This document shows positions 1-14,351 of a DNA stretch of 49,722 bases, piece after piece. The stretch's first letter is position 1. Every line of letters begins with the position of its first letter. The DNA is from Entrophospora sp. SA101 (Eukaryota > Glomeromycota > Glomeromycetes > Entrophosporales > Entrophosporaceae). The stretch covers positions 58,933-108,654 of the forward strand of contig CAUDNR010004090.1 in the NCBI GenBank assembly GCA_958430865.1, in the 5' to 3' direction. Position numbers and translations under genes: made by a program. Under the pieces are notes generated by a model. It ran no database searches and was not told the origin of the DNA. It saw only the letters and a program-made list of their open reading frames with translations.

Positions 1-4270
<4,270 letters not shown>

Positions 4271-5023
4271 TGTTACTTGAAGAAATTATGAGAATTATGA
4301 AGTCATTATTACAATTGGTAGTAGAAGTATTATCGGTGCTATTGAACATGATGGATGACACAAAAGTATAGAAGAATTACGGGAATAAAAAATCAAACAA
4401 ATAAAGATTCAATTTTTTCCAAGTATATCCTCATAATTTTCCTCTTATTTTTAAATCTACCAATGTCAGGATAGGTTTCAAAAAAAAAATTACTACCAAA
4501 AAAATTGTTTTGATTATTTGTATTAGACATTTTATTAGATTGTCAATAAAGCAAGTGTTATATATAAAAATGAAGTTTTTTAAATATTTACTAAATGTAA
4601 TAAAAAGTGTAACTCTTTTTTTGCCCGTCGATCGCATCAAAGATTCTGTGATTGATTAACACGCTCCTGAAAATATGGAATCATGAGCACAGTTTATAAA
4701 AGGATGAAAATTTGACACATTGTATACCTCTAATGAGCGAATGCTGGAACAAACAATGGGAAATATTGATCTATCATTCAACAAAGGCCAAGACCCTCGA
4801 ATTCTAAATCCATCGTAAACGACTCCACAGTATTACCTTTGCTTCCAATAAACAATTCAGTGTGTATATATCATAAACAAATGTAATGAGAATAAACAAT
4901 GAACAGGAAAGATCCAAATGAAATAAACTCCCAGATTAAGGATAATATTAAGACCATGCGGAAATAAATTTAAAAGGAACCAATTTTGAAAAAAACTTGA
5001 ATTTTAATCTAATCCTCGCCTTG

Positions 5024-5104
5024 TCATCCAAATGGTAGTAGAGAAGCGGAATTGGCCTCTGGGTTTCCTTCTTGGTCGCGTACAACAACTTCAAGCTTGT
5101 AGCG
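5024..5104 (-). pseudogene. Possible RPA/OB-fold-like coding remnant
   Basis: The minus strand reads YKLEVVVRDQEGN, then a short tail and TGA. The pattern resembles the strand-turn of the C-terminal OB fold of replication protein A large subunits and of RPA-like proteins carried by some transposons. An in-frame TAA lies directly upstream, so this is at best a fragment. Only about 26 residues support it, and chance is possible. Confidence 0.2.
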
Positions 5105-5179
5105 TTACTTCTAAAAAACAAAAATAATATTGTTACTCAAGTCGAAACTCTGGCTCCGTAATTGAGCAATGACCTGACA

Positions 5180-5206
5180 GATTAAACCTAGGTATCAGGT
5201 TTAATC
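5180..5206. repeat. Short hairpin
   Basis: The inverted arms gattaaacct and aggtttaatc are perfect over 10 bp and separated by 7 bp. No gene is nearby. It may be a tiny transposon relic or chance. Confidence 0.5.
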
Positions 5207-6479
5207 GATATGTTTGGCTTCGTCTATAGGTCCCTCACAAAAAGAACCCAAGTGCAATTCAAAAAATCCATAAATTCCTAGGCCACACATCGTTCGAATT
5301 CTTTAGATCCAATCACATGTGGAAAGAACCCAAAAAATTTTGTTGCACAGGCTTCTTCAGAGAAAGTAAAATTTAACCATTGACATTGTTGTTAACCTTA
5401 TAATAAGGTTCATCTATACAAACTACACAAGCTATTCATCGCTATGAAAAAAAAAAAAGAGAAAATTATGGGGAAATATAAATATGTATGTATAGTAGTA
5501 ATAATCAATTATAATAGAACTAGAAAGGCTCTCATACTTCTCTCTTCTAATAATACCCACCCACGCGTATTAAATAAATCCATCGCTCGAGTAATAAATA
5601 CACTAAAACTATGCAAAAAATTATTTCTGAAATTAATGAATAAATAAATCTGAAATATCAAGCTCAGTAGTTAGAATTAATAAAATTACCTTTTCCAACC
5701 TATGCCAGTGTTATCAAATTATAAGCCTTACGATACCAAAGAATCTCTCGCGCATAGAAAGCTTCGATAAGTTCTTTGAAAGATTTAAGAACCCAAATGC
5801 AATTCAAGCAATTCAAGAGCCTCTTGTCCCTCTGGATTTGCCTATTGCATTATAATCTCGGGGTTTAGAGGTCCATTTTAACTTTTGTTTTTTTGAAAAG
5901 TGATGATTAGAAATAAAAATTTAAATGATTGGAGTCATTGGTAAGACCTATCTTTAAAATGATTATTATATCCAACAAGTTTAACATCATTATCCTTTTT
6001 AAAATAAATTTAATGTTTTATTAAAGATGAAATTAATTAATATACAACTTGGTTATATGTCATACTTGTTCAGGGTTATGAGAAGCAGTAATCATAATGC
6101 ATCAGAAAATTAAAAATACTGTAGATTTATACAAGTTTACATAGCGATGATCGTAACCACCATTCTTTTAATAAATTAGAGTGACGACGAATGGCGATAA
6201 CCACCACCATCATTCTTAAAACACTTACCCATATATTTTTTCTGCTTCATTTGATTGTTTTATTGTTTTTTGATGACATTTTTTAAAGAATTTTGTGATT
6301 TGATCGACACGTACACATTAATTGACGATCCGTCTATGAATCATCAATTAAAAAAAATGGATCAGCACTAATGCATTTACCCCTGTAATTTTCAGTTATA
6401 TCACTCACTTTGTTACGACACGCACGCCATTTACTGTATAAATAAATTTGTGTAAAAATTTTTTTTTTCAAAAATCAGT

Positions 6480-7190
6480 ATGACTTCTAAACAATCACCA
6501 ACACCTTCTGGCATAATCACAAAAGATAATGGAGAAAGAGTTATACCGGCAAGTAAACGACCAGATGGAACCATTCGAGCGGAACGTAAAGTACGTCCAG
6601 GCTACATTCCACCAGAAGATGTTCCACTTTATAGAAATAAATATGCACAAGAGACTGTAACAACAACTTCAACAACAACGACAAATAAAACGCCCGAACA
6701 ACCTAAAACAAAAGCTCAAAGGAAAAATGAAAAACGAAATGCTAAAAACAAAGAGGCAAGAAATAAATTAAATTCAAATAATGACAATGATGACAATGTT
6801 CATAATAATAATAACAATAGTGTTGACGTCGATGAACTAGAAGATAAATTAAAAGATATGAAAATTCAGCCATTAGATAATGATCAAGTTAATATCCACA
6901 ACAACAACAACAAAGTTGATGATAATAAAGGAGAAATGTTAAATAAAGAACAATTGATCGAGATGAACAAGAAAAAAATAAAAGCTTTAGAGAAAAAAAT
7001 CAGACAAATTGAAAGAATTAAAGAAAAACAAGATAATGGCGAGAATTTAATTACAGATGAACATGAAAAACTTAAAAAATTGGAACCATTTAAAGAAGAG
7101 TTAAATAAATTGTTAAATGAAATCAAAGAGCAGGAAGGTGAAGGGAAAAAAAGTGGCAGTGGGAAAGGTGGTAGAAATGGAAAAAAATAA
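6480..7190 (+). CDS. PYM1: PYM homologue (partner of Y14 and Mago, exon junction complex disassembly factor)
   Basis: PYM binds the Mago-Y14 heterodimer through its N-terminus and removes exon junction complexes from translated mRNA in the cytoplasm. The 236-residue product carries the diagnostic N-terminal block at residues ~10-52: SGIITKDNGERVIPASKRPDG, then VRPGYIPPEDVPLYRNKY. A Thr-rich linker follows, then a basic KAQRKNEKRNAKNKEARNK stretch, an Asn/Asp low-complexity segment, and a Lys/Glu coiled-coil C-terminus ending in a Gly/Lys-rich tail. The size and N-terminal domain order are typical of the family. The gene is intronless. The start is the first ATG after a TATA-like element at 6435-6445 and a poly-T tract, and the family motif begins 10 residues later. 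Confidence 0.95.
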   Translation: MTSKQSPTPSGIITKDNGERVIPASKRPDGTIRAERKVRPGYIPPEDVPLYRNKYAQETVTTTSTTTTNKTPEQPKTKAQRKNEKRNAKNKEARNKLNSNNDNDDNVHNNNNNSVDVDELEDKLKDMKIQPLDNDQVNIHNNNNKVDDNKGEMLNKEQLIEMNKKKIKALEKKIRQIERIKEKQDNGENLITDEHEKLKKLEPFKEELNKLLNEIKEQEGEGKKSGSGKGGRNGKK

Positions 7191-8643
7191 TTAGTCATCA
7201 TTAGTTAATTATCAATTATATTAAAAGTTATATAGAAAATATATATTAGATAAGTTAAGATTTTATTTGGATTTATTATTATTGAACAATCAATTTTTTG
7301 ATTATTAATGAAATTAGACAATATACTTAAATAGATAAAATAATTGAAAAATGATGTATGTAAAATTAAAGTTGGCGATAGAAGAATGGAAAATGATGAC
7401 GGATGTTTGCTGGCGAGAGAATGGAAGATAGAAGGAGAAAAATTGATATGAAAGTTTTTATAATGTTATAGGAGAGGAGAAAGAAAAATAAATAATAATT
7501 TAATTTTATATTACATTAAGGTATACTGATTATGATATTTTTTTCTTTAAAATATATATTTATTTATATATGATTTGACATATTATTTTCAAAGTCTTGG
7601 AATAGACTTTTTAAGATGATAGGATGTTTTTTGTCTTTATAATCTGTTAACCTACCCCTATAATTCAGAATTTTAATCCGTGGGATATATTATCACGTGA
7701 CTTACATACCATATGATTTGTTTATTCTTATTCAATGCAATATACTTTTAATTTCTTTACCTTTATACTAAAGTTCTGATTAAATGCGAATAAGTACATG
7801 GTTGATTCTTCAATACAATTTTTATGCTCTATCAGAAAAATATAATAAAGTTATTGACTCCTGCAAACGATCAATATATTGTATCATTTATTATCTGATA
7901 TTTAGAAAGAAGAATATTCTTATCTGTATACATTTATATATTTTTATTATGTTCGGAAATATGTATAAAAAGGTCGTCTAATTTCTAATATAAAAAGTAA
8001 CATTGTTTATTTGAATTTGTTGGTAATGTTTCGTTTAAATTTCGAGCATATTATTACCATCCATTGCACCACCCATCTTCTTAAACCTGATTTTTTTTAA
8101 TTCGATCTTGGTGAACCCAATCGTTTCTATTTCACTCGTGAGTCATTTGATTCATGTGTTGAAAGAATGATGAAATGAATTTAAATGAAATGTATCTTGA
8201 TCAATAACTTTTTACAATATTGATTATTTCAAATAATTTTCGATTGAAATTATTACCATAAAGTGTTACCAAACCTTTTAAATTATAGCATATTTTCCAA
8301 AAACCTTTTAAAAATTTTTCATGTCTTCTTGTTGATCTTGAGAGGTTTAAGTTTTGTAGATTGTTCCGTTAAATTTTTCATCATCGTCACAGCTTCGTAA
8401 CTCTAAATATTCCAGCCTTTTTGAGCTTTGGTAGCAACATAAAATGATTAACATCTAGACTTGAATATTTAATAATTTTTCAAAGGGTCCGTCCTCTTGG
8501 TAGTATAGAAGTTAATTAAAGGTTATGATATGCTTCTACTAATTATTTTATTGGCGATATTATTATTGTTTCATTACTAAGAAGATTATGGTATGAACAT
8601 GGAAATTCCAAGCATATTTATGCTTTACATACAACATGACAAC
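7191..8643. other. Intergenic, nothing recognised
   Basis: AT-rich sequence with no open frame showing protein-like composition on either strand. The open frame at 7784-7981 has neither family motifs nor a sensible amino-acid profile. Confidence 0.5.
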
Positions 8644-8760
8644 TAGAGGTTGGAATCGTCCAAAAAATCCTTAGTCGACTACTAGTTGGTCAAAAATTTC
8701 TTTAGTCGACTATTAGTTGATTATTTTAGTTGACTATTTTAGCCCGACTAAAATTTTTTT
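8644..8760. mobile_element. hAT-type terminal inverted repeat, solo or truncated
   Basis: Starts tagaggttggaatcg and matches, for its first ~52 bases without difference, the inverted right end of the complete hAT element at 13234-13844. It then diverges into tagtcgacta-like sub-repeats. No partner end (ccaacctcta) is found between here and the polymerase relic, so this is a truncated copy. The TAGAG start fits the YARNG consensus of hAT ends. Confidence 0.75.
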
Positions 8761-8965
8761 TTTATAATAATAATATTTCGTTTTTTTTTTTTTTTTAATT
8801 TGCAAATTACGAATTCATTTCCACTTGAATCTTTCACTTTTCAAAATACTTTCACACAAAACCATGTGTTGCGAATTCGTTTTTTTAAAGGTATTGTTCT
8901 GGAACCACCGCTTAAATCATCGGAACTTGAATCCAATGAACTATTGGACCTTGTATCGGAAGTGT

Positions 8966-11900
8966 TTATTCATTCACATGTAAAATTATCATCGACAACA
9001 CACTACTATTGTCGTCATCATCATATTGATGGCATTGATACTCTTCCGCATATAAATTTTCCCATTTTGGATGATAAAACATAAAAATCGTAGTTACCAC
9101 ATAACTAAATCGCTCACCAGGATCTGGAATTTTATTTTCATATTTTTTTCTCGTCCGTTTTATAAATCGCTGAACACAGTTATTATCTTTATCAGGTTTC
9201 CATGCATTGGTTTCTATAAATTGATCAAAATTCCATTGATTGGGATTGGTTATAGCCTCTTTAAGAACATCTTCAACAATTTCGTGAAGAGAACGTGTAT
9301 TATTGATATTCATAGCCCCCTTCATGATTCGATCTCCTATAGTTCTAAAAAGTTGGGATTTACCTTGCTTCACTGTATCAATACCTTTAATGAAAAGACC
9401 TTCTGGTTTAAAGTTTACTTCTTTCTCATGAGTTATTCCGAAATATTTTTTCTTACCAGTAAAACGAACTGGAAATAATACTTCCTCATAGGCCATTTTA
9501 AGATGATTTGAACCAGTTCTCAATTTGAAAAAGTATTTACTTCATCACATAATTTTTTCATTACATACATAGTAATTTCAACCATTTTGCTCCAATACTC
9601 TAGCTTTAAATCACGCCTTTACCATTATCATAAGCAAGATCACATTCTTTATAATAATTATTAGGGGATTTAAGATATAATGAATCAGTATCACCATACA
9701 TAATTTCAAAACCCTTCTTAGTTACATAATCTGCAACGAGTTTGATGATATGCTGTCCCGCTGTTGTAATGCCTCCAGCCAATACTCGAAGAAAGAAAGG
9801 AGATTTGCTATTTCCAGTTTCACCATAAAAGGTATTCATAAAAACCCTAATAGCTTTCTATTTTGAGTCCAAACAATTATAATCAAAACATATAGAAATA
9901 TACTCCGAGTTTAAACTATCTGGAATATTTTTATCTTTTACTCTATTGAACTTATTAATTTACTGAGTCGTTTCTTTTTCTCGCCCAATATAGGAAGTTT
10001 TGATTTAAGCTCTACTCGTTTATTTAGAAGATCCAGTAACACATCGGGATATAACCCTTTTTTTTCAGATTGATTATTATGACGGACACACCAAGCATTG
10101 AGTATACGATTATTGAATGGGAAATCAATATTATATAGGTCACATCCCTTAGCACGTACTAGATCAGCCTCTTCACGATTTAATATTATTTTTTCGGAGA
10201 GAGATTATAGGTCATCATAAGGCTAGAATATAGTGATGCAAAATCCAAACCTGTTACTGGCCTTTTAGTTTCAATACCTTTTTTAGGTGGGAAAACGTAT
10301 GCACTAGGATAGTTTTCTTTTTCTATTTTTAACCCGATTTGTGGTAAACAATATATTACGCTTGAATGCATAAGCACCCAGAAGATTTCTTACTTTCATT
10401 CCATTTGCGCGATAGTGGGTGTCAAATAAAGATACATAAGCAATAGAAGCAACCTCTCTATAAACATTTATCGCATTGTGTACAACCATAAGTTCTTGAC
10501 AACTTAAAGCATCTTTAAAGCAATACTCAGCTATTTTACGCATCCCCGCCACATTCCCACTTTCATAAATTTTATTCATGGCGGGTATCGGCATATCAAC
10601 TTTACCCACAAGACCACATTCTTTTAAATAAAAATTCAGTGAGCTACGTTTCCCTACTTCTGAACGAGGATTAAGTTTCATGAATGATACACGAACATCA
10701 ATTGGAATACATCCTGGTATTTTTAGAAAAGTAGATTCGAAATCCTGGTTCGGACCAATTTTGATCTCAATTGCCTTTCTTTTAAATTCTTCATCTTCGT
10801 AATCTTCATCCTCACTCTTTTGTATATATGTTTTTGGTTTGCTGTAAAAAGCATTATTAGAAGTTTTGCCTATCTCTCCATAGTAATCATAGCGTAAATT
10901 TCTTCAGCATTTTTTCGATATAAACCTCCTGATATTTGTTTCCACATCCATTCAAGGATATTTAAATTTTTAGCTTTTTCGATAATAAAAGGCCAGTCAT
11001 AATCATTAAAACCAAATTGGATATCGGGGTGAAAGCTTATAAACAGAGAGCAAAAGCTTTAATAAATTAGTTTGATTGCCACAAATTATTGTAATCCAAC
11101 TGGGGTCTGGAGCAGTCTCGACATCAACGAGACAAATTTGCTGTAATGGTTTAGGATCGTCTTTCCAATGCACAGTTATACAAATCATAAAAACATTATC
11201 CTCTTTATAATTTGCTCTAGGAGGGCCAGCTAATATGCGTGAACTATACGTCTCAATATCCCAAGTAAGCACAAGTGTGCGATCTCGCATAAAGGTAGAA
11301 ATAGGGAAGCGGGTATTTAATGATGTAAGCTCTTCTATAGAATGGAAATTTTTCGCAGATACATGGAATTCATATGAACAAAGTCTAGAATTTTTGCTAT
11401 AAGTATAATTACTTATCATCGACCATCCCGATAATGAGAAACCATATTCACGAGCTACTTTGCGATAGTATGCACTTGTGTCATCTGAAGCGGTACTATA
11501 TTTATTTTTACGTATAAGTTTATAGCAACCTTTCTTTCCTCAGTAGTGGTTGTACAAATTCGCAAATATGATTTTTATCTATATTATATCCAATAAATGG
11601 AAAAGCTTTAATATGTTCGATTTTGAATGTTTCTACAACGCTAGAAAGTATATCCTTTATTTTTGTTTCGAATACAATTGGACATTCACCATCTGGTACA
11701 AGAATATCAAAGAATACCCGAATACCTTTGACTGTTACGACAGCTTTTTGCCATTAATTAAGGACCATATAAACGTAATACATAAAAAGGTATTCCTTTA
11801 ATCTTTTCTGTGGATTCTTTCACATCAACGGCCATAAATGGAATATCTTCTCCTTTAGATAACGCCTGTTCAAGAATTGTTGTTAACCCATTATCCTACT

Positions 11901-12020
11901 TAGCAACAAGTTCATCACGATAGAGAATACCTTTCAAATAATCACTGCCAAAATAGTGGAATAAGTTTTGAAGTAATTGTTCTGCCTTTTCATTTTCTGA
12001 AATCTTTGATTGAGGAAAAG
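8966..12020 (-). pseudogene. Endogenous NCLDV-type (asfarvirus-like) family B DNA polymerase, broken
   Basis: Replicative DNA polymerase of a nucleocytoplasmic large DNA virus type, now decayed. Blocks appear in the correct order on the minus strand: an N-terminal part (~12020-11420), the exonuclease motif TWDIETYS (~11240-11275), more exonuclease domain (11419-10304), palm motif A ([11 protein letters not shown], ~10196-10260), palm motif C (YGDTDSLY, ~9680-9710), and a C-terminal thumb-like block (9523-8966). Breaks include an in-frame TAG at 11896-11898, a frame change between the blocks that overlap near 10304-10377, and further breaks around 10700-11000, 9840-10185 and 9525-9605. Motif A reads SLYSS where SLYPS is usual. 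It spans about 3 kb, close to full length for this family. A Polinton polymerase is the main alternative; the C-terminal [11 protein letters not shown] block favours an asfarvirus-like source. It is non-functional as it stands. Confidence 0.8.
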
Positions 12021-12280
12021 CTTTGGCCCTCGGTGGTAGAATGCCCCACTATTTTCTCCTCTATCCCCGGCTCGAAATTTTCCAAGTTTTTCGGGCTCTC
12101 TGGTCGAGAAGGTGGCGCGTGATCGATATTTTCTTGAAAATCCTAGCTCTTGGTAGGTTCACTCATGTTTCTCGAATGATATATTATTGGTTAGAGAAAA
12201 GTTCAAAATGAAAATTAATTATTTCAGGTAATTAGTGTTAGAGATATAATACATACATTATCAAAGAATTTCACATAGAT
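12021..12280. other. Spacer right of the viral relic, locally GC-richer
   Basis: Polymerase-like coding stops abruptly near 12020 and gives way to locally GC-richer sequence (12030-12180) with no recognised coding. The open frame at 12023-12211 is Trp/Arg-rich and has no family motif. Confidence 0.4.
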
Positions 12281-12535
12281 ATGGGATTTTATCGTTGCCC
12301 TTATATCCTCCGAACTGGTAAGGTCTGTAACGAGGGTTGTTATCGACCAGAGGGATGTAGAGTTCACTGGAATTCTCCCACCCGTGTACCATGTAAAGAG
12401 TGTGGTAAATTAACGCCATCTATATTTGGCGTGTGCAGAACTCATGCTGGTAAGTATAGATTTCAAGATCATTATCAGCGGAAAAAGCTGGAGAAGATTG
12501 CGCAAAAATTAGAGATTCTTGGAGAAAATAGATAG
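12281..12535 (+). CDS. Small Cys/His-rich protein, putative zinc-binding
   Basis: 84 residues with two similar Cys/His modules: CPYILRTGKVCNEGCYRPEG followed by CRVH at residues 6-28, and CKECGKLTPSIFGVCRTH at ~38-55. Each module has three or four Cys and ends with Cys-x2-His, as in a treble-clef or GATA-like zinc finger. The C-terminus is Lys-rich and helical. The ORF has an ATG start and a clean stop. It sits just right of the viral polymerase relic, so it may be viral or transposon-borne cargo or a fungal multicopy family. I do not recognise the family. Zinc binding is inferred from residue spacing only. Confidence 0.55.
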   Translation: MGFYRCPYILRTGKVCNEGCYRPEGCRVHWNSPTRVPCKECGKLTPSIFGVCRTHAGKYRFQDHYQRKKLEKIAQKLEILGENR

Positions 12536-12555
12536 TGAGAGAGTATACAGACATA

Positions 12556-13176
12556 GTCCAATCAAGTGTCACAAGTTGTCACGAGTTCGTCTCAAGTAAA
12601 AAAATCGGTAGAAAGGTGGGTTCTTGGAAATCTGAGTTCAAAAAAAAATCGTTCTCGATAACTGTCACAGCTGTCACAAGTTTCTTAGGTTAATTTGTTG
12701 AGTCCCGTCTTTTTTTTATTTTTTTTTCTATGGGTATATGATATATCGAAGGTAAGTATCAGGTATATATCATAGTAGGCTCGAAGAGCCATGATTCAAA
12801 GAAGAGACAGAGTCTCGAATCTCTGATTCATCGCCTAATGGCCTGCTTTGCAATAGATATAGCACACATAGCATAGTATATATTGAGGTAGGTATATGCG
12901 CATATAACATAGATAGGTATCGGGTACAGATATAGTGCATATAACATAGGTTGGTATCGGTTATATATCGGGTGTATATCAAAGGTATACCATAGGAAAG
13001 AGTTTTATTTTTTCTCTTAAATTCTACTATTTTACTTAAGTAACTTGTGACAGATATAAAGAAGTAATCAAGAAAGAAATAAAGAAGCTCAAAACTCTCA
13101 AACAGGCGTCACAAGTTCTGTCACAAGTACCTGCAAACAACTTGTGACAACTCGTGACAAATAATTTGATTGGGTC
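12556..13176. mobile_element. Candidate inverted-repeat element rich in GTCACAAG motifs
   Basis: Left end gtccaatcaagtgtcacaag and, inverted, right end gacccaatcaaattatttgt followed by cacgagttgtcacaagttg. Copies of (T)GTCACAAG or its complement occur near both ends (about 12567, 12665, 13045, 13107, 13117 and 13140). The middle (12720-12990) is a degenerate tandem array of catatAacatag/ggtatcgg-like units and has no convincing ORF. The motif spacing looks like transposase-binding sub-terminal repeats. Target-site duplication is unclear (ATA on both sides at most). Confidence 0.5.
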
Positions 13177-13233
13177 ATAAAATCGAAAACTTGTAACACG
13201 ATAACATGATTGCAAAATCGAATGACTTTAATC

Positions 13234-13844
13234 TAGAGGTTGGAATCGACTAAAATAGTCGACTAATTTAGTCAAATAACTTTTTTTTTAAACAACTAAT
13301 AGTCGACTAATACTAATTATTATCATTGTCTGGCCAATTATAAATGAAAACGTTTTTTGTGGTACAAAAAAATTTAAAAATAAAATAATGGAAAATAATA
13401 AAAATAAATATGCAGAGTATCAATATTATGAAGAAGATGATAATGGTGGTGTTGGTGCTGGTGTTGGCGATAATTATCCATGCGAAATAATAAACATTGA
13501 TACAAGGTCAAATCATTCCAACAATTCGTTGGCTTCGAGCTCAAGCAGTGGTTCCAGACCTTTAAAAAAACGAATTATAACATATAGCTTCGTATGGAAG
13601 TATTTCGAGAAAATTAAAGATTCAAATGGAGATGAATTTGTAATCTGCAAATTAAAAAAAACCGTTAATAATAATGAAACAGAATGAATATTCTAATTAA
13701 ATAGGATGTTATTCCCGTGACCATTTTGCGAAGCAAATGGTTACACGCTAGTATTAAAAAAATTTAGTCGACTAAATAGTCGACTAAAAGAATTTTGACC
13801 AACTAGTAGTCGACTAAGGATTTTTTGGACGATTCCAACCTCTA
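13234..13844 (+). mobile_element. Non-autonomous hAT element with 8-bp target duplication
   Basis: Ends are tagaggttggaatcg and its exact inverse. It is flanked on both sides by CTTTAATC (13226-13233 and 13845-13852), the 8-bp duplication expected of hAT transposition. Sub-terminal tagtcgacta palindromes repeat at both ends. It contains one ORF (13388-13687) and, at 13717-13746, a hairpin gtgaccattttgc/gcaaatggttacac. It sits inside the satellite array. Confidence 0.92.
13388..13687 (+). CDS. BED-finger-like remnant protein of the hAT element
   Basis: 99 residues. The N-terminus is low-complexity (Asn, Gly, Ser). The C-terminal ~35 residues, YSFVWKYFEKIKDSNGDEFV followed by ICKLKK, match the first half of a BED zinc finger (aromatic, W-x-YF, first Cys). 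The second Cys and the His ligands are missing, as is the whole catalytic domain. It cannot act as a transposase. Whether it is expressed is unknown; it could have been captured as a DNA-binding fragment. Confidence 0.5.
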   Translation: MENNKNKYAEYQYYEEDDNGGVGAGVGDNYPCEIINIDTRSNHSNNSLASSSSSGSRPLKKRIITYSFVWKYFEKIKDSNGDEFVICKLKKTVNNNETE

Positions 13845-13936
13845 CTTTAATCAGGCGATGTTAGCTATGCAACACGGTAACATGATTACAAAATCGAATG
13901 ACTTTAATCAGGTGATGTTAACTGTGCAACACGGTA

Positions 13937-14111
13937 CAAGGTCAACCCCGATAAACCGAAAACCCCGCCAGATCGAACCTTTTTTGAAATCCGCATTTTA
14001 GCATATTAATATTAAAATTACTCCGATAAACCGAAATTACTATTAAACCTCCATAAACCGTAAACCGAAGATTTTCTGCACTGCTATCTTCGGTTTATCG
14101 GGTTGCCCTTG
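13937..14111. mobile_element. TA-flanked MITE (Tc1/mariner-like)
   Basis: Ends are caaggtcaaccccgataaac and, inverted, caagggcaacccgataaac. The element is flanked by TA on both sides (13935-13936 and 14112-14113). Removing it with one TA restores the satellite unit cacggtaacatgatt. 175 bp, no ORF. Internal copies of ataaaccgaaa lie in both orientations. Confidence 0.85.
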
Positions 14112-14351
14112 TAACATGATTGCAAAAATCGAATGACTATAATCAAGCGATGTTACCTGTGCAACACGGTAACATGATTTCAAAAAAATCGAATGAATTT
14201 AATCAGGCGATGTTACCTGTGCAACACGGTAACATGATTTCAAAAAATCGGATGACTTTAATCAGGCGATGTTAAATGAATTAAAGATAATATTAGAAAA
14301 AAACTATTTAAATAACTATCCCTCAAGAGCAATAATATAACAATTGGTAAA

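Larger units (their letters stand above)
4271..6479. other. Intergenic, AT-rich, with possible decayed coding scraps
   Basis: No intact gene is visible. A perfect hairpin lies at 5180-5206 (arm gattaaacct). Short protein-like stretches on the minus strand near 5024-5104 and 5780-5870 are described separately. The final ~60 bases before the PYM start contain a TATA-like tataaataaa at 6435-6445. Confidence 0.5.
13177..14275. repeat. Satellite-like tandem repeat, unit ~57-60 bp, split by two transposon insertions
   Basis: The unit reads approximately aacacggtaacatgatt, tgcaaaatcgaatgac, tttaatcaggcgatgttacctgtgc. About five copies remain: one before the hAT insertion, two between 13845 and 13936, and two to three between 14112 and 14275. 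Measured periods are 57 bp (13869 to 13926) and 60 bp (14161 to 14221). Each unit has internal dyad symmetry (gtaacat ... atgttac). Confidence 0.85.

Noticed and set aside
8480..8560. Stretch resembling the 5' half of a tRNA (tcctcttggtagtatag)
   Set aside because: No anticodon stem, T-loop or matching acceptor stem can be paired downstream.
9071..9478. Plus-strand ORF of 135 residues
   Set aside because: Antisense of the C-terminal polymerase block, with no family pattern of its own.
12560..13170. Possible CRISPR array from repeated GTCACAAG
   Set aside because: Motifs are short, irregularly spaced and in both orientations, and the genome is eukaryotic.
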